Of a stretch of 64,000 nucleotides of DNA, positions 53,061 through 61,655 are shown one piece after another. Under the pieces are notes generated by a model. It worked only from the letters and a program-made list of their open reading frames with translations, was not told where the DNA came from and did no database searches. The stretch's first letter is position 1; every line of letters starts with the position of its first letter. Source of the DNA: Paracoccus aurantiacus (GTDB taxonomy: Bacteria; Pseudomonadota; Alphaproteobacteria; Rhodobacterales; Rhodobacteraceae); NCBI RefSeq assembly GCF_007993065.1, contig NZ_VOPL01000007.1, forward strand, positions 106,926-170,925, in the 5' to 3' direction. The position numbers were made by a program, and so were the translations under genes.

Positions 53061-54803
53061 ATGATTCTGTTGGAAAAAATTCGCGCGGCGGGCTTTGGCG
53101 CGCTTGCGCTCGCAACCGGTGCCGCACTTCCTGCCGCCGCGCAGGAAGCGGCGATCTATTCGGGCATGGACCGCGTGCATCCGGTCTGGGCGGAAAGCGG
53201 CATGGTTTCGGCCCAGGAACGTGTCGCCGCCGAAGTCGGGCGCGACATCCTCGCGGCTGGCGGCAACGCCGTCGATGCCGGTGTGGCCGTGGCCTTCGCG
53301 CTTGCTGTCACGCTGCCGCGCGCCGGCAATCTGGGCGGCGGCGGCTTCATGCTGGTCCATGACGCCGAAACCGGCGAAACCCATGCCATCGACTATCGCG
53401 AAATGGCCCCCGCCGGTGCCACCCGCGACATGTTCCTTGACGCGGCGGGCGAAGCTGACAGCGAATTGTCGCGCTATTCCGGCGCGGCGTCGGGCGTGCC
53501 GGGCACCGTTGCGGGCATGAGGATGGCCCTTGACGAATACGGCTCCATGTCGTGGGCGGATGTGATCGCCCCCGCGATCCGTCTGGCCGAGGAAGGCATC
53601 ACCGTCACCCCCGACCTCGCCGACAGCCTTGAAGCCTCGCAAGAGCGGCTGACGAAATACCCTTCCGCCGCCGCGATCTTTTACAAGGACGGCGGCGAAT
53701 TCTATCGCCCCGGCGACAATTTCGTGCAGGCCGATCTTGCCGCGACGCTGAAAACCATTGCCGAACAGGGGCCTGACGGCTTCTACAAGGGCCCGGTCGC
53801 CGAGGCGATCGCCAAATCCGTGACCGATGCCGGCGGCAACATGACCGTCGAGGATCTGGCGAATTACAAGGCGATCAACCGCGAGCCCGTGAAGGGCACC
53901 TATCGCGGCTATGAAATCGTCTCGATGCCGCCGCCATCCTCGGGCGGGGTTCATCTTGTCCAGATCCTGAACACCCTCGAAGGCTATCCCATCGGGGCGC
54001 TTGGCGAAAATTCGGCCGAGACGATCCACCTCATGGCCGAGGCGATGAAGCTCGCCTATGCCGACCGCAGCGAATATCTGGGCGATCCCGATTTCGTCGA
54101 TGTCCCCGTTTCGCAGCTGATGAGCAAGGATTACGCCGCCGATATGCGCGCCAAGATCAGCGCCAGCTTCGCGACCCCGTCCGAACAGATCAAACCCGCC
54201 GATCTCGCCCCCTACGAATCCGACCAGACCACGCATTTCTCGATCATTGACAAGGATGGTAACGCCGTTTCAAATACTTACACGATCAACTTCAGCTATG
54301 GATCGGGCCTTGTCGCCGACGGCACTGGCGTGTTGATGAACAACGAAATGGACGACTTTTCCGCCAAGCCCGGCGTCCCCAACGCCTACGGTCTGATCGG
54401 CGGTGACGCCAACGCGGTCGAGGCCGGCAAGCGACCCCTGTCGTCGATGACCCCGACCATCGTCAACAAGGATGGCGAGGTCTGGCTGGTCACCGGCTCC
54501 CCCGGCGGCGCGCGCATCATCACCACGGTCCTGCAGGTCATCATGAACATGATCGACCACGACATGAACGTGGCCGAAGCCAGCACCGCCGCCCGCATCC
54601 ACCACCAATGGCTGCCGGACGAGCTGCGGATCGAGGAGGGCATCAGCCTCGACACCCAACGCGCATTGCAGGCCAAGGGCCACACGATTTCCCTTCAAGA
54701 GGTGATGGGCTCGACCCAGTCGGTGATGAAGGATCCGGAAACGGGGTTCCTGCTGGGCGCGTCTGATCCGAGACGGGCAGGGGCTGCGACCGTGGGGTAT
54801 TGA
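53061..54803 (+). CDS. ggt: Gamma-glutamyltranspeptidase
   Basis: The 580-residue precursor starts at ATG 53061 after GAAGGAGGGG. A signal peptide (ending about AAAQEAAIY) exports it to the periplasm. GGNAVDAGVAVAFALAVTLPRAGNLGGGGFMLVHD is the large-subunit core. The self-processing site is the second Thr of DQTTHFSIIDKDG, which becomes the N-terminus of the small subunit. GTGVLMNNEMDDFSAKPG and SPGGARIITTVLQ contain substrate-contact residues. It cleaves glutathione and other gamma-glutamyl compounds. It is monocistronic, flanked by the DUF4167 gene and the AT-rich island. Confidence 0.95.
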   Translation: MILLEKIRAAGFGALALATGAALPAAAQEAAIYSGMDRVHPVWAESGMVSAQERVAAEVGRDILAAGGNAVDAGVAVAFALAVTLPRAGNLGGGGFMLVHDAETGETHAIDYREMAPAGATRDMFLDAAGEADSELSRYSGAASGVPGTVAGMRMALDEYGSMSWADVIAPAIRLAEEGITVTPDLADSLEASQERLTKYPSAAAIFYKDGGEFYRPGDNFVQADLAATLKTIAEQGPDGFYKGPVAEAIAKSVTDAGGNMTVEDLANYKAINREPVKGTYRGYEIVSMPPPSSGGVHLVQILNTLEGYPIGALGENSAETIHLMAEAMKLAYADRSEYLGDPDFVDVPVSQLMSKDYAADMRAKISASFATPSEQIKPADLAPYESDQTTHFSIIDKDGNAVSNTYTINFSYGSGLVADGTGVLMNNEMDDFSAKPGVPNAYGLIGGDANAVEAGKRPLSSMTPTIVNKDGEVWLVTGSPGGARIITTVLQVIMNMIDHDMNVAEASTAARIHHQWLPDELRIEEGISLDTQRALQAKGHTISLQEVMGSTQSVMKDPETGFLLGASDPRRAGAATVGY

Positions 54804-54815
54804 GGAGTGGGGAGG

Positions 54816-54835
54816 GGCCGGGGAGACCCGGCCCT
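54816..54835 (+). terminator. GAGA-loop hairpin after ggt
   Basis: GGGCCGGG (54816-54823) pairs with CCCGGCCC (54828-54835) around a GAGA tetraloop, 13 bp after the ggt stop. No T-run follows, so termination strength is uncertain. Confidence 0.6.
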
Positions 54836-55031
54836 CGTCAAGTTAACCTAAACTCATTCGCAATGGCGGGGTCGGGCGGGAAGCGGGAAGTTCGCCGCGC
54901 CTCGATGAAAGGCTGCGACGCGTGGCGACGTGGACATAAGCCAAGACACTTTGGAGAGCGGAGATTAGACACGCTCGAAGGCACGGCGCAATAGAATAAA
55001 TTAGCCTTCATTACCAAGTAATTTGCCTTTC
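54836..55031. other. Left border of the AT-rich island
   Basis: About 200 bases with falling GC content between ggt and the HEPN-like gene. I see no gene and no direct repeat or tRNA fragment that would mark an insertion site. Confidence 0.4.
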
Positions 55032-55670
55032 TTACCATCTTGAATTCGCAGAGTCTCGAACTCCGCTGCAAATCTGCAGACAATCAGCGACAATTTTCCG
55101 CGCATCTTCTGGGGCCAATGGCCTAGTTGTGCTTCGATATTCGCCGTACATAGCGTTCTTTGACTTCCTATGAGCAAAAGAGCCGCGAGCCTTAGCCAGT
55201 TTTGAGGCCGAATCTAATTTTAAGCTGTCGTTGGGTGGATTTATTCCAACGGGATTGAGGACTTTGAGCATGTACTTCAACGCAAAGCCGTGATTATCTT
55301 TAAGGGTGGCGGAATGCTTGCTCTTGCAATCGCTGATCGCCTTCCTTACTGCATCAAAGCAAGTATCGAAGGCATTGCTTTCTCCGCCCTGGCTCCAATT
55401 GGTGGCATATGACAATAGCAGGGAGGCTGTTGCGAGAGAGATTTGTCTGGATAAGAATTCAGACTCTACTTTCGAAAGTATTTTCTCAGCCATCATTTCC
55501 AAAAATTCTTCGAAGCTTGCATGTGACAATATGCAGTATGATTTAACATCATACTCGAAAACATCAGGAGTATGGCTCGGATCAACGGGAAAATATCTTT
55601 CTAGAAAGCGCTGCTCTATGTTGGTCAGCTCAACGGAAAGTTCATCGTATAGATCGTCAAACTCGGACAT
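55032..55670 (-). CDS. HEPN-like putative RNase (MAE_28990/MAE_18760-like)
   Basis: The 212-residue all-alpha protein has a hydrophobic helix with SHASFEEFLEMMAEKILSK near 49-67 and, in the last third, an R-x4-H motif: R162-G-S-F-A-H167 within LAKARGSFAHRKSK. That is the catalytic signature of HEPN RNases, with the conserved preceding helix. It is acidic-to-neutral and carries no signal peptide. Its ATG directly follows the TAG of the DUF262 reading frame (TAGATG), so the two are coupled. DUF262 proteins paired with HEPN-like nucleases are familiar from anti-phage islands. The AT-richer codon use differs from flanking core genes, suggesting acquisition. RNase activity is inferred from the motif only. 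Confidence 0.7.
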   Translation of the reverse strand: MSEFDDLYDELSVELTNIEQRFLERYFPVDPSHTPDVFEYDVKSYCILSHASFEEFLEMMAEKILSKVESEFLSRQISLATASLLLSYATNWSQGGESNAFDTCFDAVRKAISDCKSKHSATLKDNHGFALKYMLKVLNPVGINPPNDSLKLDSASKLAKARGSFAHRKSKNAMYGEYRSTTRPLAPEDARKIVADCLQICSGVRDSANSRW

Positions 55671-56066
55671 CTATCGAACCGGTTCTGGCGTAGGGATGTC
55701 GTCAATATTTATATCAAAGAAGCCATTTATGAACTTCTGAAATTCCGAAAAACGTGTGTAGTATCGATCTATTGTTTTCGTGGTTGACTCTATGCTATCC
55801 ATAAACCTTTCATTGCTATTGCAGAATTTCTCAAACGCCACCAAAAAATCTGTGGTTCGCCCTTCAAATTTAGCGCGCCCGATCCTAGAGAAATAGTAGG
55901 CTTCGACTTCGAGAAGCACCCTATTGAACCGAGACTCCCACTTCCCTCCTGCGAACTTCCGACCGGCCCTTCCTTCGGGGAAAATGTCGATTACTAACTG
56001 TACTGCTTGATTGAAATCAGAGACCAAGTCTCGAAGTTTTTTTTTCTTCCTGCGGCCAATTCTCAT
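55671..56066 (-). pseudogene. C-terminal part of the frameshifted DUF262 gene
   Basis: The 131-residue frame starts as MRIGRRKKKKLRDL, where the K-run is the A9 homopolymer also read in the upstream frame. From LRDLVSDFNQAVQLVIDIFPEGRAG onward it has the helical C-terminal half of DUF262 proteins, including GKWESRFNRVLLEVEAYYFSRIG, which resembles the F-N-R-x-L-x-E-x motif near the end of that family. Deleting one A from the run joins it in frame to the DUF262 N-terminal part, giving about 390 residues. As an independent gene it has no plausible start. Its TAG abuts the HEPN gene's ATG. Confidence 0.75.
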
Positions 56067-56844
56067 TGCCGTACCTTAGTGTGTCAGTGAGGAATGCACT
56101 TAGATTTCCACGATACTCATTGCCGCGAGTACAAAGCGCAATGTAGCGCAGTAAAATTTCGGCATCTCGCAATCTCGGATCCGGACCAGATAATCCCATC
56201 ACTTCGTGGAGTGGGATCACTCGGTTCGTTTCAGTCATAATCAACTCCGAAAACGCCCCTCTATTGAGGACTTGCCTAAGTTCTTGAGAGCTTAGTGGTA
56301 CGCTTGCTGAGTTCAGGCGGTAAAAAATATCGTAAAGAACTTGCTCAGATTTGTAGCCAGTTATTATTGTGCATCGAATGTCAGCATTCAGGAACTGACG
56401 ATGCTCCGTCTCATAATTAATTTGTGAGGAAAGATCCCTCATGTTTACCCCGTCAAGGTCAGGACGCGTTGTAAGCCCCTTTAGCTTGTCTGATTTCCAG
56501 TATGGGAACTTATCAGGATCGACGAAGCCGGAAATCGCAAGCAATCTCTGCTTGCCGTCAATCACGATAAATGACCCCTTTTTAGCTTGATCTTCAGCAA
56601 GAACAATTTGCGGAACCGGAAGACCGGAAATAAGAGATTCAATCAACTTGCTTCTCTTATGATCATTCCATGCGTTTCTGCGCTGGAATGCTGGATCCAG
56701 ATCTATGTTCCCTTGCTGAATTTGGCTAATTATTGTTTCAACGGTCCAGTCTCGTGAGTACACGACAATTGACGACAAGTCATCAATTTTGACCTCATCT
56801 TCATACTCGGCATTCCATAGGTCAAGTTCGGATTCGTCGGCCAT
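56017..56844 (-). CDS. DUF262 (GmrSD N-terminal-like) protein, truncated by frameshift
   Basis: The 275-residue frame starts MADESELDLWNAEYEDEVKI. The ParB/Srx-like DUF262 core is complete: TVETIISQIQQGNIDLDPAFQRRNAWNDHKRSKLIESLISGLPVPQIVLAED, then FIVIDGKQRLLAISG with the DGxQR NTP-binding motif, YRLNSASVPLSSQELRQVL and RDAEILLRYIALC. In GmrSD and BrxU restriction enzymes this domain couples NTP hydrolysis to nuclease action; no DUF1524 HNH domain is present here. The reading ends in an aberrant tail (TSRLGL) just after an A9 run at 56036-56044. A single-base change restores the rest of the family. Low GC suggests horizontal origin. Confidence 0.8.
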   Translation of the reverse strand: MADESELDLWNAEYEDEVKIDDLSSIVVYSRDWTVETIISQIQQGNIDLDPAFQRRNAWNDHKRSKLIESLISGLPVPQIVLAEDQAKKGSFIVIDGKQRLLAISGFVDPDKFPYWKSDKLKGLTTRPDLDGVNMRDLSSQINYETEHRQFLNADIRCTIITGYKSEQVLYDIFYRLNSASVPLSSQELRQVLNRGAFSELIMTETNRVIPLHEVMGLSGPDPRLRDAEILLRYIALCTRGNEYRGNLSAFLTDTLRYGNENWPQEEKKTSRLGL

Positions 56845-57187
56845 CTTTACATCCCATAAGAAAGTTGGTGAGTTCGATTTTGCGGCTGACGCTGGCCGAG
56901 CAACTCATGGATGAGGCTATACGGGTTCATTGTGACCGGCAACTCTCCTAAGTGTACTGCGCGATGCGCGAACGTCGCCTTCGCGGCCGACACCGGGCAT
57001 CCACAAACCCAGCTGCGAAGGTCGGCACGGGGCTGGTTACGTCGGCCCCTGCTCGTTTATGTGATCGCTTTGCAAACTGCGCTAAGACGGAGCAAGCAAG
57101 CCGGGTCGAGAGTATCTCCTCCAGCCACATTCGTATGCACCACCTGTGCACACCCAGTGTACGCGCGGTGTACGCCGTGTGCGGCCC
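56845..57187. other. Right border of the AT-rich island, upstream of the DUF262 gene
   Basis: 343 bases without a supportable gene. The left part should hold the DUF262 promoter. The right part, near the trpS 3' end, returns to high GC and includes two direct copies of GTGTACGC (near 57154-57175). Short open frames here show no domain. Confidence 0.45.
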
Positions 57188-58207
57188 TTACCGCGACAAA
57201 ATCATCCCCATGATCTCGCGCGTCTTCGCGACGATTGGGGCAGAGATCGCCTCGGCCTTGCCCGCCCCCTCGCCAAGGATGCGGTCGATCTCGGCGGGGT
57301 CCGCCAGATACTCGCCCATCCGGGTCGAGATGGGGCCAAGGACCGATACCGCCACATCCGCAAGCGCCGGTTTGAAGTCGCCGAAGCCCTTGCCCTCGAA
57401 CTGCGAAAGCACCTGATCTTGTGTCTCGCCTGACAGCGCGGCATAGATATTGACCAGATTCCGCGCCTCGGGCCGGTCTTTCAGACCCTCAGCGCTGCCG
57501 GGCAGGGGCTCTGCATCGGTCCGCGCCTTGCGGAATTTCTGCGCGATGGTGTCGGCATCGTCGGTCAGGTTGATCCGGCTCGCGTCCGAGGGATCAGACT
57601 TCGACATCTTCTTCGACCCGTCCCGCAGCGACATGACCCGCGTCGCGGGCCCTTCGATCACCGGCTCAGGAAGTGGAAAGAAATCAACGCCATAGTCGTG
57701 ATTGAACTTCGCCGCAATGTCCCGCGTCAGCTCGACATGCTGCTTCTGATCCTCGCCCACCGGGATATGCGTCGCGTGATAGGCCAGAATGTCCGCCGCC
57801 ATCAGCGCCGGATAGGCGTAAAGCCCAAGGCTCACATTCTCGCTGTTCTTGCCTGCCTTGTCCTTGAACTGCGTCATCCGGTTCATCCAGCCAAGCCGCG
57901 CCACGCAATTCAGAAGCCACGCCAGTTCGGCATGGGCCGGGACCTGGCTTTGGTTGAACAGGATCGACCGCGCCGGGTCGATCCCCGCCGCCATGAAGGC
58001 CGCCGCCGCTTCCCGCGTCTGCTGGCGCAGGGTTTCGGGCGCCTGCCAGACGGTGATCGCATGCATGTCGACAAGGCAATAGACCGTCTCAATCCCGTCA
58101 TCCTGACGTTCGACAAAGCGCTTGAGCGCGCCCAGATAGTTGCCGAGAGTCAGGTGCCCGGAAGGCTGGATGCCGGAAAAGATGCGTTGAGTTGTGGCTT
58201 CGGTCAT
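57188..58207 (-). CDS. trpS: Tryptophanyl-tRNA synthetase
   Basis: The 339-residue class I synthetase starts [32 protein letters not shown] with a HIGH-like motif ([11 protein letters not shown]) and has [14 protein letters not shown] as the KMSKS motif. [20 protein letters not shown] and the Trp-binding residues around [20 protein letters not shown] [24 protein letters not shown] are intact. It charges tRNA-Trp. It is single, with the AT-rich island on its 3' side. Confidence 0.97.
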   Translation of the reverse strand: MTEATTQRIFSGIQPSGHLTLGNYLGALKRFVERQDDGIETVYCLVDMHAITVWQAPETLRQQTREAAAAFMAAGIDPARSILFNQSQVPAHAELAWLLNCVARLGWMNRMTQFKDKAGKNSENVSLGLYAYPALMAADILAYHATHIPVGEDQKQHVELTRDIAAKFNHDYGVDFFPLPEPVIEGPATRVMSLRDGSKKMSKSDPSDASRINLTDDADTIAQKFRKARTDAEPLPGSAEGLKDRPEARNLVNIYAALSGETQDQVLSQFEGKGFGDFKPALADVAVSVLGPISTRMGEYLADPAEIDRILGEGAGKAEAISAPIVAKTREIMGMILSR

Positions 58208-58288
58208 GTCGCGCCTGCTTGGAAAATCCGTGCTGGTGGCTTAACCCTGCGCAGAACCGGGCGCAACCGCCCTGAGTAGGAGAATGCC

Positions 58289-58990
58289 ATGCGCCCCGGA
58301 TATGACGAATCGCCCATCAATGCGCTGCCGCCCGTCGTCTGGGCGTTGGCGCTGCCGATGATCGCGTCCGAGGTCGTTTTCGGGCTGGCCTCGGTCGGGT
58401 TCCTCGGTGGCGCGCAGGGTGTCGGGTTTCGCCTGAACGCCATGCAGCTTGCGGCCTATTTCCCGCAGATTCCGCTGCGCATGTGGCAGTTAGGTGTTTT
58501 CGATCTGCGGCAGGCGGCGCGGGTTCTGACCTATCCGTTCATCCACGGATCATTGACCCACGCGTTGTTCGTGATCGTCTTTACGCTGGCGCTTGGCAAA
58601 ATGATTGCCGAGCAGTTCCGGCCGTGGGCGCTGCTGGCGCTGTTTTTCGGCGCTGCGATCGGCGGGGCGGTGATTTATACCGTTTTCGGCCTGATCCTCG
58701 GGGTTGATCTTGGCCCTCTGATCGGGGGGTATCCGGCGGTTTACGGCCTGGTCGGCGGCTTCACGTTCCTGCTGTGGGTCAGGCTAGGGATGGAGCACGC
58801 GAACCGCATGCGCGCCTTCACCCTTATCGGCATGTTGCTGCTGTTCCAGCTGGTTTTCGGGCTCGCTTTCGGCAATTCAGGCTATTCCTGGATCGCCGAA
58901 GTCGGCGGTTTCTGCGTGGGCTTCCTGCTGTGCTTCGTTCTGGTCCCCGGCGGCTGGGGCAGGGCGGTTGCGGCCCTGCGCCGACGCTGA
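58289..58990 (+). CDS. Rhomboid-fold membrane protein lacking both catalytic residues
   Basis: The 233-residue protein has six or seven hydrophobic helices and rhomboid-type landmarks: FIHGSLTHALFVIVFTLALGKMIAEQFRPWA matches the F-x-H-x4-H ... G-x-x-x-E helix 2 of rhomboid proteases. The active-site Gly-x-Ser-Gly position reads G147-Y148-P149-A150 (GGYPAVYGLVGG), with the nucleophilic Ser replaced. The histidine helix reads WIAEVGGFCVGF, with Glu204 where His is expected. It therefore cannot be a standard serine protease. It may bind transmembrane substrates as a pseudoprotease. The ATG at 58289 follows GTAGGAG. Confidence 0.8.
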   Translation: MRPGYDESPINALPPVVWALALPMIASEVVFGLASVGFLGGAQGVGFRLNAMQLAAYFPQIPLRMWQLGVFDLRQAARVLTYPFIHGSLTHALFVIVFTLALGKMIAEQFRPWALLALFFGAAIGGAVIYTVFGLILGVDLGPLIGGYPAVYGLVGGFTFLLWVRLGMEHANRMRAFTLIGMLLLFQLVFGLAFGNSGYSWIAEVGGFCVGFLLCFVLVPGGWGRAVAALRRR

Positions 58991-58997
58991 GCGAACC

Positions 58998-59807
58998 TTA
59001 TTCCGCTGCCTCAGGCTCTGTCGCATCCCATGAGGGGCGGCGCTTTTCGAGGAATGCGTTAAGCCCCTCATTCGTGTCGGACAGCATCATGTTTGCGACC
59101 ATCGTATCGCCCGCGGCCTCGTAGGCGTCAGCGGTATCATGGGCGAGCTGTTCATAAAATCCGCGCTTGCCCATGGCGATGGCCGAAGGCAGCTTTTGCG
59201 CGATTTTTCTTGCAAGCGACATGGTTTCCGACGCAAGCGAATCGGGCGCGACAACGCGGTTCACAAGGCCAAGCCGCTGGGCTTCGACGGCCGAAATGAA
59301 GTCGCCGGTGACGAGCAGCTCGAACGCAGCCTTGCGCGGTATGGCGCGGGACAATGCCACGGCAGGCGTCGCGCAAAACAGCCCGACATCAATCCCGTTG
59401 ACGCCAAAGCGCGCTTTCTCGGACGCGACGGCAAGGTCGCACGACGCGACAAGCTGGCAACCCGCTGCGGTCGCTATGCCCTGAACCTCGGCGATGACTG
59501 GCTGCGGAAGCGTCGAAATCAGCTGCATGAGCTGGCTGCATCCTTCGAAAAGCGCCGCAAAGCCTGCGCGCCCGCCGTCGATATTGGCCCGCGCGGCCTG
59601 CATCTGTCGCAGATCATGACCCGCCGAGAATGCCTTTCCTTCGGCGGCAATGATGATGACGCGCGGCCCTTCTTCATTGGCGACGGTGGCGAGCGTCGTA
59701 TAGAGCGTCGCAATCATTTCTGCCGAGAGGGCGTTAAAATTCTGTGGGCTGTTCAACACAAGCCGCACGATCGGCCCGGTGTCGTCGCGTAAGATCAGAT
59801 CGGACAT
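58998..59807 (-). CDS. Enoyl-CoA hydratase/isomerase family protein
   Basis: The 269-residue crotonase-fold protein starts at ATG 59805-59807 (MSDLILRDDTGPIVRLVL), after GAGGAAAGC; an upstream start would add 57 unrelated residues. The oxyanion-hole segments are EGKAFSAGHDLRQM and QGIATAAGCQLVASCDLAVA. The two catalytic glutamates of the standard hydratase are not both evident: the second region reads VNGIDVGLFCATPAVALSRAI, where a Glu/Asp is expected. Hydratase activity is therefore uncertain. It overlaps no neighbour and converges with the rhomboid-like gene. Confidence 0.85.
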   Translation of the reverse strand: MSDLILRDDTGPIVRLVLNSPQNFNALSAEMIATLYTTLATVANEEGPRVIIIAAEGKAFSAGHDLRQMQAARANIDGGRAGFAALFEGCSQLMQLISTLPQPVIAEVQGIATAAGCQLVASCDLAVASEKARFGVNGIDVGLFCATPAVALSRAIPRKAAFELLVTGDFISAVEAQRLGLVNRVVAPDSLASETMSLARKIAQKLPSAIAMGKRGFYEQLAHDTADAYEAAGDTMVANMMLSDTNEGLNAFLEKRRPSWDATEPEAAE

Positions 59808-59866
59808 CGTTGCTTTCCTCCCAAGGCTCGACGCAGCATAGACCCAAAGCGAAACGAGGGGAAAGC

Positions 59867-60286
59867 ATGGCTTTGAAAATGGATGCGGCGGCGCTGAACG
59901 CCTTTCTCGGCACGGACTTCCCGCAATTGACCGGGCAATTCGCGGTAGAGCATGCGGATGAGGAACTGCTGATCGCAAGGCTGCACGTGAGCGAGTCCCA
60001 TCTGCGTCCCGGCGGGACGGTCAGCGGGCCATCAATGTTCGCGCTGGCGGATGTCGCGATCTATACCGCGATCCTGTCGAATATCGGCCCGGTAGGGCTG
60101 GCGGTTACAACGAATGCGAGCATCGACTTCATGCGAAAGCCGGAAGCAGGGCGCGACTTGCTTGCGCATTGCCGCCTGCTGAAGCTGGGCCGGGTTCTGG
60201 CGGTTGGTGAAGCGATGATTTTTTCGGACGGGCAGGAGAAGCCCGTTGCGCGCTGCTCAATGACTTATTCGATCCCGCCGCGCTGA
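59867..60286 (+). CDS. PaaI-type hotdog thioesterase
   Basis: The 139-residue protein starts at the ATG at 59867 after GAGGGGAAAGC. The hotdog-fold PaaI motif is LHVSESHLRPGGTVSGPSMFALADVAIYTAILSNIG, in which the usual D/E of the helix (H-x-G-x-x-x-x-x-x-x-x-D) appears as LADVA. The C-terminal strand is ATTNASIDFMRKPEAGRDLLAHCRLLKLGR. It would hydrolyse acyl- or aryl-CoA esters. It is divergent from the enoyl-CoA hydratase gene with a 59-bp spacer, so both may share regulation. Its end overlaps the membrane protein gene antisense by 22 bp. Confidence 0.85.
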   Translation: MALKMDAAALNAFLGTDFPQLTGQFAVEHADEELLIARLHVSESHLRPGGTVSGPSMFALADVAIYTAILSNIGPVGLAVTTNASIDFMRKPEAGRDLLAHCRLLKLGRVLAVGEAMIFSDGQEKPVARCSMTYSIPPR

Positions 60287-60948
60287 GCCGCCGCCATGCG
60301 CCGCCGAACGGCTAGGATCGTGAAGTGGCACCAATGGGTCGCCCAGAAGACGATGCCAGCAAATTTTGCCATATCCTCGGTCATGAGGGCGGAAGCGCTG
60401 CTGTATTCGGTCAGGTCGTCGACCACCAGAGACAACACGAACAGAAGAAGCGCGATTGCCAGAAGCGGCATTCGGAACCGCACCAGTTCCGCCCTGAAGG
60501 GCCACATTGCGCAAAGGCAGAGCACGGCATAGATCAGCAGCACAGCTTCCTCGGGGATGCCGATGCGGGGCAGCAATGCCTCGTGCAGCATGAAGCGGTC
60601 GTCGATCCCCAGCATCATCGACAGCATGAAGGCAGCCAGCAGCGTGCGGCGCAGGTGGGGCAGAAGGGCGGCACCAATGCCGCCGGCGGTTGCCGCGACG
60701 ATCCACCCAGCAAATCCTAGCGCGGAAACGAAGCCGCCATATATCGGAAATCCGAACTGTGTCGCAGGGTCGCGGAACACGCTCGCCGCGTCCCATTTGC
60801 CAGCGGCGATTCCGGTGGCTGCAATCATCAGCACGGCAAGAGAGATTGCGGGGGCGGCCACCATGGCGGGCATAGTCGTGGCTGGTGGCATCGGCGCGGC
60901 GTTCATTCGCTGGTGCAGCGTCACCTGGCTTTCTTGGTCGGTACTCAT
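60265..60948 (-). CDS. Unassigned membrane protein of six to seven helices
   Basis: The 227-residue protein is not recognised. Helices are visible around AISLAVLMIAATGIAAG, YGGFVSALGFAGWIVAATAGGIGAALL, LLAAFMLSMMLG, EEAVLLIYAVLCLCAMWPF, LLAIALLLFVLSLVV and FAGIVFWATHWCHFTIL. Between helices 3 and 4 it has a DDRFMLHEALLPRIGIPEE loop, and a second acidic loop VVDDLTEYSSASALMTEDMAKF. Conserved Asp-Asp and His in membrane loops suggest a metal site, as in ceramidase-like hydrolases, but this is weak inference. Starts at ATG 60946-60948. Confidence 0.7.
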   Translation of the reverse strand: MSTDQESQVTLHQRMNAAPMPPATTMPAMVAAPAISLAVLMIAATGIAAGKWDAASVFRDPATQFGFPIYGGFVSALGFAGWIVAATAGGIGAALLPHLRRTLLAAFMLSMMLGIDDRFMLHEALLPRIGIPEEAVLLIYAVLCLCAMWPFRAELVRFRMPLLAIALLLFVLSLVVDDLTEYSSASALMTEDMAKFAGIVFWATHWCHFTILAVRRRMAAAQRGGIE

Positions 60949-61058
60949 ATCGTCAACTCGTTGCTTTGCGCGCAGGAATGGCGCAAGAGCCCTGCCTACT
61001 CGGCTGGGCAGCCTGTCCGCAAGGCCGGATTTTGCAGGTATCTGGCGGGGTTTTGGGA

Positions 61059-61074
61059 AGGTATTAAAATACCT
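61059..61074. repeat. AT-rich palindrome upstream of rplM
   Basis: AGGTATT (61059-61065) and AATACCT (61068-61074) form a perfect palindrome with a 2-nt centre, in an AT-rich segment of the 240-bp gap before rplM. It may be an operator or part of an upstream promoter element. Confidence 0.4.
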
Positions 61075-61121
61075 ATTTATTAAACTATTGATTTAGAATG
61101 ATAAATTTATGTAAAGCTCGC

Positions 61122-61150
61122 TTGACCTGCGATCAGCAATCGTCAATACA
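61122..61150 (+). promoter_or_regulatory. Candidate sigma-70 promoter of rplM-rpsI
   Basis: TTGACC (61122-61127) is spaced by 17 bp from AATACA (61145-61150), 39 bp upstream of the rplM ATG, behind an AT-rich stretch that could act as an UP element. Confidence 0.5.
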
Positions 61151-61188
61151 CCGCCATCTCGAAATTGAACCCCCAAAAGGGCAGCGAC

Positions 61189-61653
61189 ATGAAGACCTAT
61201 ACCGCAAAACCGGCGGAGATCGAGAAGAAGTGGATCCTGATCGACGCTGAGGGCGTCGTTCTGGGCCGTCTCGCCTCCCTCGTCGCCATGCGTCTGCGTG
61301 GCAAGCACAAACCGACCTACACCCCGCACATGGACATGGGTGATAACGTCATCATCATCAACGCCGACAAGGTGCAGATGACCGGCGCGAAGCGCGATGA
61401 CAAGAAATATTACTGGCACACCGGCCATCCGGGCGGCATCAAGCACCGGACCGCGCGTCAGGTGCTGGAAGGCGCACATCCCGAGCGTGTCGTGATCAAG
61501 GCGGTTGAACGCATGATCTCGCGCAACAAACTGGGCAAGCAGCAGATGTCCAATCTGCGCGTCTATGCCGGGACCGAGCACCCGCACGAGGCTCAGCAGC
61601 CTGAAGTGCTGGACGTCAAGTCCCTGAACAAGAAGAACACCCGGAGCGCGTAA
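61189..61653 (+). CDS. rplM: 50S ribosomal protein uL13
   Basis: The 154-residue protein starts at ATG 61189 ([20 protein letters not shown]), in place of an in-frame ATG eight codons upstream. [40 protein letters not shown] is the uL13 core, and [35 protein letters not shown] is the typical C-terminus. It is an early 50S assembly protein. rpsI follows 2 bp later. Confidence 0.97.
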   Translation: MKTYTAKPAEIEKKWILIDAEGVVLGRLASLVAMRLRGKHKPTYTPHMDMGDNVIIINADKVQMTGAKRDDKKYYWHTGHPGGIKHRTARQVLEGAHPERVVIKAVERMISRNKLGKQQMSNLRVYAGTEHPHEAQQPEVLDVKSLNKKNTRSA

Positions 61654-61655
61654 TC

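Noticed and set aside
54804..57187. Attachment-site direct repeats at the DUF262-HEPN island borders
   Set aside because: I compared both borders and found no convincing direct repeat, integrase or tRNA fragment, so no att sites are claimed.
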